Shown here: piece by piece, positions 16,590-24,589 of the stretch
Numbering within the stretch: the first letter of the stretch is position 1
How the letters are laid out: every line of letters begins with the position of its first letter
Source of the DNA: Streptomyces jeddahensis
GTDB lineage: Bacteria > Actinomycetota > Actinomycetes > Streptomycetales > Streptomycetaceae
NCBI RefSeq assembly: GCF_001642995.1
Contig: NZ_LOHS01000044.1
Coordinates: 1-38,945, forward strand
Direction of reading: 5' to 3'
DNA: 38,945 bases
Position numbers and translations under genes: made by a program
The notes under the pieces: generated by a model
What the model was told of the DNA's origin: nothing
What the model saw: the letters and a program-made list of their open reading frames with translations, nothing else
Database searches by the model: none

Positions 16590-18416
16590 TCACGTCTGGT
16601 ACAGCGCCTCGACCTCGGTCTGGTACGTCTGCTCGATCGCCTTCCGCTTCAGCTTCAGCGAGGGGGTGAGCAGACCCTGCTCCTCGGTGAACTGGTGCGC
16701 CAGTATCCGGAAGGTGCGGATCGACTCCGCCTGGGAGACCAGCGTGTTGGCGGCCACCACCGCGCGCCGCACCTCGGTCTCGAGATCCGGGTCGCGCACC
16801 AGCTCGGCCGGTTTCAGCGTCGGCTTGCCGCGCATCTGCAGCCAGTGCTCCACGGCTTCCGTATCGAGGGTGACGAGGGCCGCGATGTACGGGCGGTCGT
16901 TGCCGACGACGATGCACTGCGCGACCAGCGGATGGTCGCGCACCCGCTCCTCCAGGACGGCCGGTGACACGCTCTTGCCGCTGGAGGTCACCAGGATCTC
17001 CTTCTTGCGGCCGCTGATCGTGAGGTAGCCGTCCTCGTCGAGCGAACCCAGGTCGCCGGTGGCCAGCCAGCCGTCGTGCAGGGTCGCGTCGGTGGCCTTG
17101 GGGTCGTTGAGGTAGCCCTGGAAGACCTGCCCGCCGCGCAGCCAGATCTCGCCGTCGTCGGCGATGTGCACGGTCGTGCCGGGAATGGGCAGCCCGACCG
17201 TGCCGTAGCGGGTGCGCTCGGGCGGGTTGGCTGTCGCGGCAGCGGTCGACTCGGTCAGTCCGTACCCCTCGTAGATGAGGACGCCCGCCCCCGCGAAGAA
17301 CAGTCCCAGCCGCCGGTCCATCGCCGAGCCGCCGGACATCGCGTGCCGCACCCGGCCGCCCATCGCGTCGCGCACCTTGGAGTAGACGAGCTTGTCGAAG
17401 AGCTGATGCTGCATGCGCAGCGCGGCGGACGGGCCGGGCCCGGTGCCGAACGCCTTGGCCTCCACGGCGTCCGCGTACCGCACGGCGACGTCGACCGCCT
17501 TGTCGAACGCCCCGGCCTTGCCGTCCTTCTCGGCCTTGCGCCGCGCCGCGTTGAAGACCTTCTCGAAGATGTACGGCACGGCCAGGATGAACGTCGGCCT
17601 GAACGCGGCCAGGTCGGGCAGCAGCGCGGCCGCGTTGAGCTGCGGCTGGTGGCCGAGCTTGACCCGGCCGCGTATCGCCGCGACCTCCACCATGCGGCCG
17701 AAGACGTGCGCGAGCGGCAGGAACAGCAGCGTGGCCGCCTCGTCGCCGCGCTTGGAGTGGAACACCGGCTCCCAGCGCTCGATCACCGTGTCGGCCTCGA
17801 ACATGAAGTTCCCGTGGCTGATCACGCAGCCCTTGGGGCGGCCGGTGGTGCCCGAGGTGTAGATGACCGTCGCGACGGATTCCGGGGTGACCGCTGCCCG
17901 GTGCCGGTGCACCACATCGTCGTCGAGGTGCGCGCCCGCCTCGTACAGCTCCTGCACCGCGTCCTCGTCGAGCTGCCACAGGCGGTGCAGCCCCGGCAGC
18001 CGGTCGATGACCGAGCCGACCGTCATGGCGTGGTCCTCGTGTTCGACCATGGCAGCGGTCACCTGGGCGTCGTGCATCATCCAGAAGACCTGCTCGGCGG
18101 AGGACGTGGGATAGACGGGCACCACCTGGGCACCGATCGTCCACAGCGCGAAGTCGAAGAGCGTCCACTCGTAGCGGGTACGGGACATGATCGCCACGCG
18201 GTCCCCGAACCGTACGCCCTGCGCAAGCAGCCCCTTGGCGAGTGCGAGCACCTCGTCGCGGAACTCGGCGGCGGTCACGTCACGCCACTGTCCGTCCTCC
18301 CCCTTGCGGCCGAGGGCGATGCGCGCCGGGTCCTCGACGGCATGGTCGAACACGGCGTCGGCCAAGCCGCCCACCGTCGGCTTCAGCGCCAATGGAGGGG
18401 TGGTGAACTCGCGCAA
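16590..18416 (-). CDS. Long-chain-type acyl-CoA synthetase (FadD15-like AMP-binding enzyme)
   Basis: A 608-residue adenylate-forming enzyme that activates a carboxylic acid with ATP and joins it to coenzyme A. The start is TTG at 18416, five bases after AAGGAG; no ATG or GTG fits as well. The P-loop-like motif VIYTSGTTGRPKG, the Y-GYGLTE motif (LIYEGYGLTESTA), WLATGDLGSLDEDG and the C-terminal GRKKEILVTSSGK lysine region are all present, in the order typical of long-chain acyl-CoA synthetases of actinobacteria. It lies 154 bp upstream of the Liv binding-protein gene on the same strand. Liv-type importers linked to AMP ligases usually handle aromatic or aliphatic acids, so this enzyme may activate the imported substrate; that link is inference. 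Confidence 0.92.
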   Translation of the reverse strand: MREFTTPPLALKPTVGGLADAVFDHAVEDPARIALGRKGEDGQWRDVTAAEFRDEVLALAKGLLAQGVRFGDRVAIMSRTRYEWTLFDFALWTIGAQVVPVYPTSSAEQVFWMMHDAQVTAAMVEHEDHAMTVGSVIDRLPGLHRLWQLDEDAVQELYEAGAHLDDDVVHRHRAAVTPESVATVIYTSGTTGRPKGCVISHGNFMFEADTVIERWEPVFHSKRGDEAATLLFLPLAHVFGRMVEVAAIRGRVKLGHQPQLNAAALLPDLAAFRPTFILAVPYIFEKVFNAARRKAEKDGKAGAFDKAVDVAVRYADAVEAKAFGTGPGPSAALRMQHQLFDKLVYSKVRDAMGGRVRHAMSGGSAMDRRLGLFFAGAGVLIYEGYGLTESTAAATANPPERTRYGTVGLPIPGTTVHIADDGEIWLRGGQVFQGYLNDPKATDATLHDGWLATGDLGSLDEDGYLTISGRKKEILVTSSGKSVSPAVLEERVRDHPLVAQCIVVGNDRPYIAALVTLDTEAVEHWLQMRGKPTLKPAELVRDPDLETEVRRAVVAANTLVSQAESIRTFRILAHQFTEEQGLLTPSLKLKRKAIEQTYQTEVEALYQT

Positions 18417-18873
18417 TGATGCTCCTTGTGACGCTCCGCACAGCGCGGGTGACGGTACCTCACGACGGGAGACCGCGGGAGGGGTGACGTTTCGCCGGAC
18501 CGGGAGCCATATGCACAGGTCAGGCTGATAAATGGGTCGACATGGGGGGAGGCTGGGACAGAATCATGACCGCTCGGCGATCTCCGTCGCCGTAATCTCC
18601 ACGGAATCTGTACGACGCGCTCACGCCACGCGGAACTCGGGCATGGCATCCGGATCCGCCCGCGGGACCGGCCCTGACCTGGCGTCCCCGGCCGCCCTGG
18701 CCAAGGGGCGTCCGACGCGGTCCTCCTGGTCGAAGACCGAGATGATGAGGCTGTCTTGCCCGTACCGAGACGGCTACCTCGCGGAGGTAGCCATCCGAGC
18801 CCACACCCCAAGGCAGGTCTGCCTTGGGGTGTGGCCGCCAGGCCCGGAGGATCCGTGACAGGCGCTGGGGTCA
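18417..18873. other. Intergenic region without a convincing gene
   Basis: The 457 bp between the acyl-CoA synthetase start and the SDR stop contains overlapping open frames on both strands, but none has a good ribosome site, domain motif or sustained coding character. On the minus strand a short frame after a TAG (about 18640-18780) reads SLIISVFDQEDRVGRPL and then runs to a stop. It might be the tail of a decayed gene but was not recognised. The region also holds the acyl-CoA synthetase leader and hairpins near 18772-18834. Confidence 0.55.
18772..18834. terminator. Two hairpins after the SDR gene
   Basis: GGCTACCTC-GCG-GAGGTAGCC (18772-18792) and a 15-bp perfect stem CCACACCCCAAGGCA / TGCCTTGGGGTGTGG (18801-18815 with 18820-18834, loop GGTC) lie 40-100 bp beyond the SDR stop. 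The second is the probable terminator of the minus-strand dehydrogenase operon. Confidence 0.65.
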
Positions 18874-19767
18874 TCAGCGCGATGCGCGCGGAGTCAGCAA
18901 CTCGCCGAACCCCATGCGCTGGACGAACCTCTCACGCGTCTCGCGGGCAACCTCGTTGACCGACTCGACGCCGGCTTCGGTGTAGTCGACGACGCTGCGG
19001 AAAGGCTTGGCGCCGTGGGGAAGGGAGAGAATCCGGGTGATCTCGTCGGCCACGCCGACGGGGCTCGGGTCGACACCGGGGACGAAGAGGGCCGACGTCA
19101 CCTCCTCGTTGCGCGCCACCAGCGGGTCAAGTTCCGCATAGGCGGCCGAGACGGCCGCGTCGGCGGCTCGAGTGGCGTCGGGAAAGTGCTGGGTGCCCTT
19201 CGTGATCGCACCGGGCATGACGATGCACGTCTCGATTCCTAATGGGTTCACCTCGTACGAAGTGGCCACCGCAAGGACGTCGAACGCCGCCTTTGACGCC
19301 GCGTACGGACCGAGGAAGGGCGGCGTGGTGACGATGATGGTGCTGCCGACGTACAGCAGTGTGCCAGTGCCGCGGTTCCGCAGGTGTGGCAGAACGGCCC
19401 GGTTCACCCGGTGGGCCCCGATGACGTTGATGTCGATGAGATGCGCGATGTCCTCGGCGCTGAACGCCTCGGTGTACCCCACGTAAAGGTGCCCCGCGTT
19501 CTGCACCACGACGTCCAGGTCGCCGCTGTCTCGCAGGATGGCCGCAACAGCCGCATCAGCCGACTCCTGCGAGGTGACGTCGAGTGCGACGACCCGTAGT
19601 GCTCCACCGTGCTGTGCGGCGAACTCGAGCAGTTCCTGGCGGTGGACGTTGTCGTGTCCCTCGGGGTCGCGCATGCTGGCCCACACCGTGTGCCCGGCCC
19701 GGGTGAGGGCTCGCGCAGTGTGGTTGCCGATGCCGGTAGCAGCTCCGGTGATGAGGACGGTGGACAT
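18874..19767 (-). CDS. Short-chain dehydrogenase/reductase (SDR)
   Basis: A 297-residue cytoplasmic NAD(P)-dependent oxidoreductase with a Rossmann fold. The cofactor motif is TGAATGIG near the N-terminus, followed by NAG (VQNAGHLY), a catalytic Ser in LLYVGSTI and the YxxxK pair in GPYAASKAAFD. The extended C-terminal part (about residues 200-297) is longer than in classical 250-residue SDRs. ATG at 19767 follows GGAGA with a good gap. It is 36 bp downstream of the PQQ-type sugar dehydrogenase gene on the same strand, so they are probably co-transcribed. Substrate cannot be inferred. Confidence 0.92.
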   Translation of the reverse strand: MSTVLITGAATGIGNHTARALTRAGHTVWASMRDPEGHDNVHRQELLEFAAQHGGALRVVALDVTSQESADAAVAAILRDSGDLDVVVQNAGHLYVGYTEAFSAEDIAHLIDINVIGAHRVNRAVLPHLRNRGTGTLLYVGSTIIVTTPPFLGPYAASKAAFDVLAVATSYEVNPLGIETCIVMPGAITKGTQHFPDATRAADAAVSAAYAELDPLVARNEEVTSALFVPGVDPSPVGVADEITRILSLPHGAKPFRSVVDYTEAGVESVNEVARETRERFVQRMGFGELLTPRASR

Positions 19768-19803
19768 GGCGGTTTCTCCGTTCGTCGGATGTGCTGTGAT
19801 CGG

Positions 19804-20979
19804 TCAGGACGCGGGGACGAGTTCGACGCGAAGGATCCGGTCGTCGCCCGGCCGGGAGTCGGTTCCGCCCCAGGTCGCTCCATCGGTGTTCGCCGTCGTG
19901 ATCCACAGAGAACCGTCGGGCGCCGGCTCCACCGTGCGGATTCGTCCGTACCGTTCGGTGAAATAGGCGACGGGGTCACCGGCCGCACGAGGCCCGTCGA
20001 CAGGGAGGCGCCAGAGCCTCTGTCCCCCGAGTGCACCCATCCACACGGCGCCCCCGGCGACGGCGATTCCCGACGGTGACGCATCGTCCGGGTGGATGAC
20101 GAAGATCGGGCGCTCGCCGTGCGCGCCCTGGACTCCTTCGGACTCGGGCCACCCGTAGTCCCGCCCCTGGCGCAGGACGTTCAGCTCGTCCCAGGTGCGG
20201 TGGCCGAGTTCAGACGCGTAGGCAGTGCCGTCCGCACCGAACGCGATCCCCTGTACGTTGCGGTGGCCACTGGAGTAGACGGCCGTTCCGGACGGGTTGT
20301 CCGGCGGCACGGATCCGTCCGGCCGGATCCGCAGGATTTTGCCGTTCAGGGACTCGTCGGCGGCGGCGTTCCCGGGCGAGAAGGCATCGCCGGTGCCGAT
20401 CCAGAGGTTGCCGTCCGGCCCGAAGCGCAGGCGCCCGCCGTGGTGGCGGTCGGCGGTTTCGATGCCATCGAGGACAACCCGGTCCTGGCGTAGGGAGCGC
20501 AGGTCACGGGCGACGCGCAGTGCCACGACGCGGTTCGTGGGTGAGGATGACACATACGCATAGATGGTGTGGTCCTCGTCGAATGACGGCGAGGCGGCCA
20601 ACCCGAGGAGACCGCCCTCGGCGCTCACCTCGACGCCGGGCACCCTGCCGACGAGCGCCGGCTCCTCGCCCTCCCGTATGTGCAGGATCCGTCCCGACGA
20701 TCGCTCGGACACGAACGCTGAGCCGTCCGGAATGAACGCCAGGCCCCAGGGCATGTCCAGGCCGCTCACGATCTCCGTGACCTCTCCGGGAACCAGGCCG
20801 TGAGTGGGCCGATCCGTACCGTCGGGCTGCACAGACCGCATGGGGGGCGTGGCTGCCGAGTGCGATTCATGCGGCTCCGAAGTCGTACACCCTGCCAGAA
20901 GGACGACGTTGCAAAGGAGGGCTGTGACGGCGCTTCGGCGGCGGCGTCCGACCGCTGGAATCCGTGGGATCTCTGCCAT
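19804..20979 (-). CDS. PQQ-dependent sugar dehydrogenase-type lipoprotein (glucose/sorbosone dehydrogenase fold)
   Basis: A 391-residue exported six-bladed beta-propeller of the soluble glucose/sorbosone dehydrogenase family, which oxidises aldose sugars at the cell surface with PQQ. ATG at 20979 follows GGAAGGA. The N-terminus is basic, then hydrophobic, ending LLAGC (lipobox, Cys31). Family landmarks are [14 protein letters not shown], the [20 protein letters not shown] active-site segment, and [13 protein letters not shown]. No PQQ biosynthesis genes are present in the window, so cofactor supply or a cofactor-independent role is open. It leads the SDR gene in a probable two-gene operon. 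Confidence 0.9.
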   Translation of the reverse strand: MAEIPRIPAVGRRRRSAVTALLCNVVLLAGCTTSEPHESHSAATPPMRSVQPDGTDRPTHGLVPGEVTEIVSGLDMPWGLAFIPDGSAFVSERSSGRILHIREGEEPALVGRVPGVEVSAEGGLLGLAASPSFDEDHTIYAYVSSSPTNRVVALRVARDLRSLRQDRVVLDGIETADRHHGGRLRFGPDGNLWIGTGDAFSPGNAAADESLNGKILRIRPDGSVPPDNPSGTAVYSSGHRNVQGIAFGADGTAYASELGHRTWDELNVLRQGRDYGWPESEGVQGAHGERPIFVIHPDDASPSGIAVAGGAVWMGALGGQRLWRLPVDGPRAAGDPVAYFTERYGRIRTVEPAPDGSLWITTANTDGATWGGTDSRPGDDRILRVELVPAS

Positions 20980-21085
20980 GGCTGATCTGTCCTTCCGGGC
21001 GGCCGAGGCTGGAAGTTGATGGGGGGCGGGAACGGCGTACCGTCCCGCCGGGCCGGCTAAGCAGATTGGCGAAGTCCGGTGCTGT

Positions 21086-21200
21086 ACCGCGCCCCGTAAG
21101 GGGCGCGGGGCTGCGTCGATATGCGGCTCCGCCGCGATGGGGGTCCCCCCGCTCGAGCGAAGCCGAGAGTGGGGGAGCGACCAGCCACGGACGGCCCGCG
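21086..21200. repeat. Streptomyces-type dispersed intergenic repeat
   Basis: The block begins with CGCGCCCC-GTAA-GGGGCGCG (21088-21107), continues through CTGCGTCGATATGCGGCTCC (second hairpin GCGGC-TCC-GCCGC) and ends in a CCCCCGCTC-GAG-GGGG type region. I recall this composite as very common between genes on Streptomyces chromosomes. It lies between the PQQ-type dehydrogenase leader and the 3' end of the DUF1097-like gene. Confidence 0.7.
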
Positions 21201-21228
21201 GCTTTGGTACGCACTTCCCGCGGAGCGC

Positions 21229-21726
21229 TCAGGTGGCGAACCGGTGCTGGAGGCGCTGGCAGACGAAGCCGGCGAGGGCGCCCATGGCGCTCGCCGCAAC
21301 CAGCGTGAGCAGTCCGGTGAGTACGTCCTCCGGCTCCGCGGCGAAGAAGGTGACCAGGCCGAGGAACCAGGCGAGCATGTTGTTGAGGACGGGTGTGGTG
21401 CGCAGGCCCACCGCAACCGAGGCCAGGACGAAGACCGCAAGCGGCAGCGCCAGGACACCCGCAAAAGGCGAGGTCATCTCGACGATTGTGTGGCCGACCA
21501 CGGCGAGCACCATGCCGAGCCACAGGCACACGACGGCGTGGACGCCGAGGCGGGCTCATGTCGGCCGGGTGAACCACGCCACCCATCCGGCGAACATGAC
21601 CCAGGGCTCCAGGCCGAGGGTTGAACTGTTGAAGGCGGCTGCGGCCGCCACGACCGCCGCGATGGTGGTGAAAGCCACGAATTTTCCGTTGGCAGGGCGC
21701 TCAGTGGCGATTTCTTGAGACGTCAT
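21229..21726 (-). pseudogene. DUF1097-like membrane protein gene interrupted by in-frame TGA
   Basis: The ATG at 21726, preceded by GAGGAG, opens a frame that reads 56 codons, including a hydrophobic segment and LEPWVMFAGWVAWFTRP. It then meets TGA at 21556-21558 and continues without further interruption for 108 codons (LGVHAVVCLWLGM, TTPVLNNMLAWFLGLVTFFA) to 21229. The two parts together give about 165 residues with five or so membrane segments, the usual size of DUF1097 proteins. A single substitution (for example CGA to TGA) explains the break. The downstream part could restart at GTG 21531 but lacks the first segment. A sequencing error or stop read-through are alternatives. It follows the SDR gene at 21809 by 82 bp. 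Confidence 0.75.
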
Positions 21727-21808
21727 CGGAAACTCCTCCTCATGGTCGATGGGGTTCGTCCTTCACGGTGGATCCGGCTCTTCCCGCCGGGATGTGAATG
21801 CCGTTCCG

Positions 21809-22543
21809 TCAGGCGATGCCACCGTTGACGAACACGACCTGGCCGTTGACCCACCGGCCGGGACCGGCCAGGAAGCTGACGGCCTCCGCGATGTCTTGCG
21901 GGGTACCGAGCCGCTTCATGGGACTCATGCCGGCGATCCGGTCGATGACCTCCTGCGTCTTGCCCTCGAAGAACAGCTCCGTGGCAGTCGGGCCCGGCGC
22001 CACCGCGTTGACCGTGACGTCCCGGCCGGCGAGCTCCTTGGCGAGGATGGGGACCATGGCCTCCACAGCCCCCTTGGTCGCTGCGTAGGCGCCGTAGGAC
22101 GGCAGGTGTGTGCGGGTCACGGTGGTGGAGAAGGCGACGATGGCACCGCCGGCGCGGACGCGGCGAGCCGCCTCCCGCACCACGACGAACGTGCCCCGCA
22201 CGTTGGTACGCAGCAGCTGGTCCAGCTCCGCCAGCTCCAGCTCAGTGGTCGGCCGCAACGCCATCACGCCCGCTGCGTTGACGACGACGTCGATGGGACC
22301 GAGGCGCTGCTCCACTTCGTCGAAGGCCGCGGCGATCGACACCTCATCGGCCACATCGGCCCGCAGCGCGATCCCGCGGGCCCCGGCTGCCTCCACCTCG
22401 CCGACGGCAGCCTCTGCCTCCTTCGTGTTGGACGCGTAGACGACGGCGACATCCTGTCCCGCGGCGGCGAGCCGGGATGCGACGGCGCGGCCGATACCCC
22501 GGGAGCCCCCAGTGACGACGGCAGTGCGTGAAGCGGTATTCAT
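21809..22543 (-). CDS. Short-chain dehydrogenase/reductase (FabG-like SDR)
   Basis: A 244-residue classical SDR. TGGSRGIG is the NAD(P)H-binding motif near residue 11, NAAG follows, and the active-site residues are Ser in IVAFSTTV and Tyr/Lys in YGAYAATKGAV. PGPTATELF and the C-terminal VNGQVVFVNGG are typical of 3-oxoacyl-ACP-reductase-like enzymes, but its position beside a TetR regulator suggests a dedicated, inducible oxidoreductase rather than housekeeping FabG. ATG at 22543 follows GAGGGGAATCC. It is divergent from the TetR gene across 117 bp packed with GTTAGC half-sites, and is followed by the broken DUF1097-like gene. Confidence 0.93.
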   Translation of the reverse strand: MNTASRTAVVTGGSRGIGRAVASRLAAAGQDVAVVYASNTKEAEAAVGEVEAAGARGIALRADVADEVSIAAAFDEVEQRLGPIDVVVNAAGVMALRPTTELELAELDQLLRTNVRGTFVVVREAARRVRAGGAIVAFSTTVTRTHLPSYGAYAATKGAVEAMVPILAKELAGRDVTVNAVAPGPTATELFFEGKTQEVIDRIAGMSPMKRLGTPQDIAEAVSFLAGPGRWVNGQVVFVNGGIA

Positions 22544-22562
22544 AAGGATTCCCCTCGATCGT

Positions 22563-22652
22563 TGCTAACACTTAAACGTTAGCACTTAATGGGCACCGCT
22601 AACAAGAGCTTTGTTAGCGGTGTTTTAGCGGTGCGCTGGGTCTGCTGTTAGC
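22563..22652. promoter_or_regulatory. TetR operator array between SDR and TetR genes
   Basis: Five half-sites GCTAAC/GTTAGC occur in 90 bp. They form one inverted pair at 22564-22583 (8-bp spacer), a longer perfect pair CACCGCTAACAA / TTGTTAGCGGTG (22594-22605 and 22611-22622, spacer GAGCT) and a single GTTAGC at 22647-22652. The array sits over both divergent promoters, as expected for an autoregulating TetR repressor that also controls the SDR gene. Confidence 0.75.
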
Positions 22653-22660
22653 ATTGATTC

Positions 22661-23431
22661 GTGATCAACACGAGCAAGCGGGAAGCCATCCTCGATGCCG
22701 CGCTGGACCTGCTGACCCGCGGAGGCAGGGACGCAGTCTCGACCAGGGCGCTCTGCAGCGCGGCCGGCGTACAGGCCCCGACCATCTACCGACTGTTCGG
22801 AGACAAGCAGGGCGTGCTGGACGCCGTGGCCAGCCGAGGACTCGAGTCATACCTGGCCGACAAACGGCACATGCCGCCCAGCGGCGACCCCGTGGAGGAC
22901 CTGCGCCGCGGATGGGACCTGCACATCGGGTTCGGGCTCGCCGAGCCCACCCTCTACTCGCTCATCTACGGGAGCCCACGGCCCGGCGCCGAACCCGAGG
23001 GGGCCAAGCACGCGGCAGAGATCCTCGCCGGACTTGTGCACCGCGTCGCCCTGGCCGGTCAGCTGCGCATCTCCGAGGAGCGGGCAGCACGGGTAATCCA
23101 TGCAGCCGGTCGCGGCACCACGCTGACCCTGATCGCTACGCCGGACACGGAGCGCGACATGGGAGTTTCCCGGATCACCCGTGAGGCTGTGATCCATGCG
23201 ATCACCCATCCCGCCCCGGTCGGGGACGATCGACGACCGGCGGACGAGAGTCGCACAGGATCGCCCCGGGCAGCGAAGGACCAACCGCAACCCAGAGGAG
23301 CCGACGCCGGCGTCGGAGCCAGCGCTGTCGCCCTGAAGGCCGCTCTCGCCGACGTGAAGGTCCTCAGCCCGTCCGAACGTCAGTTGCTGGGCGACTGGCT
23401 CGACCGGATCATCAACGCGGTTCCGGACTAA
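22661..23431 (+). CDS. TetR-family transcriptional regulator
   Basis: A 256-residue DNA-binding repressor. The N-terminal helix-turn-helix is clear: REAILDAALDLLTRGGRDAVSTRALCSAAGVQAPTIYRLFGDKQGVLDAV in pieces across residues 7-56. The start is GTG at 22661. The ligand-binding half (about 60-185) is followed by a charged, low-complexity stretch and a final helical segment (ALKAALADVKVLSPSERQLLGDW region), making it about 50 residues longer than typical TetR proteins. It is divergent from the FabG-like SDR and probably represses that gene and itself through the GTTAGC array. Its ligand is unknown; substrates of the SDR are natural candidates. Confidence 0.92.
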   Translation: MINTSKREAILDAALDLLTRGGRDAVSTRALCSAAGVQAPTIYRLFGDKQGVLDAVASRGLESYLADKRHMPPSGDPVEDLRRGWDLHIGFGLAEPTLYSLIYGSPRPGAEPEGAKHAAEILAGLVHRVALAGQLRISEERAARVIHAAGRGTTLTLIATPDTERDMGVSRITREAVIHAITHPAPVGDDRRPADESRTGSPRAAKDQPQPRGADAGVGASAVALKAALADVKVLSPSERQLLGDWLDRIINAVPD

Positions 23432-23554
23432 CGGGCTGTCAGGCCGCGTGAGGCGCGCTCGCAACTGTGGCGACTCTGACTGCAGACTGACGGAATTCTG
23501 CTGCCAGTGTGGATGATCCATCCCGGACTGGCTACGCCATATCTGAAACGCGGC

Positions 23555-24424
23555 CTAGCCGCGCTCCCGGTGAAGCCGGTCCCCGCCCGACAGGATCGCC
23601 GCCGCCAGCGCGTCCGCCGCGGCCTGCGCGGAGGGCCGCCGCCGGCCGTGGACCAGGACGAAGTCGACCTCGCCCAGCTCCGGCAGGCCCGCCCGGTCCG
23701 GGACGCGGACAAGGCCCGGCGGGATCAGTCCGCGGGAGTGGGCCATCACGCCGAGCCCGGCACGCGCGGCCGCGATCAGGCCGTTGAGGCTGCCGCTCGT
23801 GCAGACGATGCGCCAGGCGCGGCCCTGCCGCTCCAGCGCCTCGAGGGCCAGGGCGCGGGTGATGCCGGGCGGCGGGTACACGATGAGCGGCACCGGCCGG
23901 TCCGGGTCGAGACGCAGCCGCTCAGAGCCGATCCACACCAGCTTGTCGTGCCGGACGGTCTCGCCACGCGGGTCCTCCGGGCGCCGCTTGGCGAGCACGA
24001 GATCCAGCTTCCCGGCGGCGAGCTGCTCATGCAGCGTGCCGGACAGCTCGACCGTCAGCTCCAGATCGACTTCCGGATGCTCGTGGCGGAAGGACTCCAG
24101 GATCTCCGTGAGCCGGGTGAGGACGAAGTCCTCGGAAGCGCCGAAGCGTAGCCGGCCGCGCAGCCGCGTGCCGGTGAAGAACGCCGACGCCTGCTCGTGG
24201 ACCTCGAGGATGCGGCGCGCGAACCCGAGCATCGCCTCGCCGTCCTCGGTCAGCTCCACGGAATGGGTGTCGCGGCTGAACAGCTGCCGCCCCGTGGCGC
24301 CCTCCAGACGGCGCACGTGCTGGCTCACCGTGGACTGGCGCAGCCCGAGCCGGCGGGCGGCCTGCGTGAAGCTCAGCGTCTGCGCCACCGCCAGGAACGT
24401 ACGCAGCTGGGACGGGTCGTACAC
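23555..24424 (-). CDS. LysR-family transcriptional regulator
   Basis: A 289-residue LysR-type regulator. The winged helix-turn-helix (residues about 4-62) contains LRTFLAVAQTLSFTQAARRL and QSTVSQHVRRLE. The substrate-binding half (about 88-280) starts at LRGRLRFGASEDF. The start is GTG at 24424. It is divergent from an SBF-type transporter gene across 165 bp. The same pairing, a LysR regulator facing a bile-acid:sodium-symporter-family gene, is known in enterobacteria (YfeR-YfeH). It therefore probably controls the transporter. It converges with the TetR gene across 123 bp. Confidence 0.93.
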   Translation of the reverse strand: MYDPSQLRTFLAVAQTLSFTQAARRLGLRQSTVSQHVRRLEGATGRQLFSRDTHSVELTEDGEAMLGFARRILEVHEQASAFFTGTRLRGRLRFGASEDFVLTRLTEILESFRHEHPEVDLELTVELSGTLHEQLAAGKLDLVLAKRRPEDPRGETVRHDKLVWIGSERLRLDPDRPVPLIVYPPPGITRALALEALERQGRAWRIVCTSGSLNGLIAAARAGLGVMAHSRGLIPPGLVRVPDRAGLPELGEVDFVLVHGRRRPSAQAAADALAAAILSGGDRLHRERG

Positions 24425-24445
24425 GAGGCCAGCCTAGCGCTGCCC

Positions 24446-24501
24446 ATCGCGATACGTGATGACAGTCAGAGCGGTATAGCAGATTCCCGATCACGCTGAT
24501 C
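24446..24501. promoter_or_regulatory. Candidate LysR sites between LysR and transporter genes
   Basis: Two short dyads lie in the 165-bp divergent gap: ATCGCGATACGTGAT (24446-24460, partial dyad) and GATCA-CGC-TGATC (24489-24501, perfect 5-bp arms). Either could be a LysR-type site. No promoter elements were convincing, and the evidence is positional. Confidence 0.3.
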
Positions 24502-24589
24502 AAGAGGAAGATGGGGAGGGCACGACCCTCCCCCGCTGCCTGAACGGGCGTGGCGGGAACCCCATCGAGCACCGCGAACATGGAGCACC

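Noticed and set aside
18532..18858. Candidate small genes on either strand in 18417-18873
   Set aside because: No ribosome sites, low-complexity translations, and overlapping frames of similar length on both strands; treated as non-coding.
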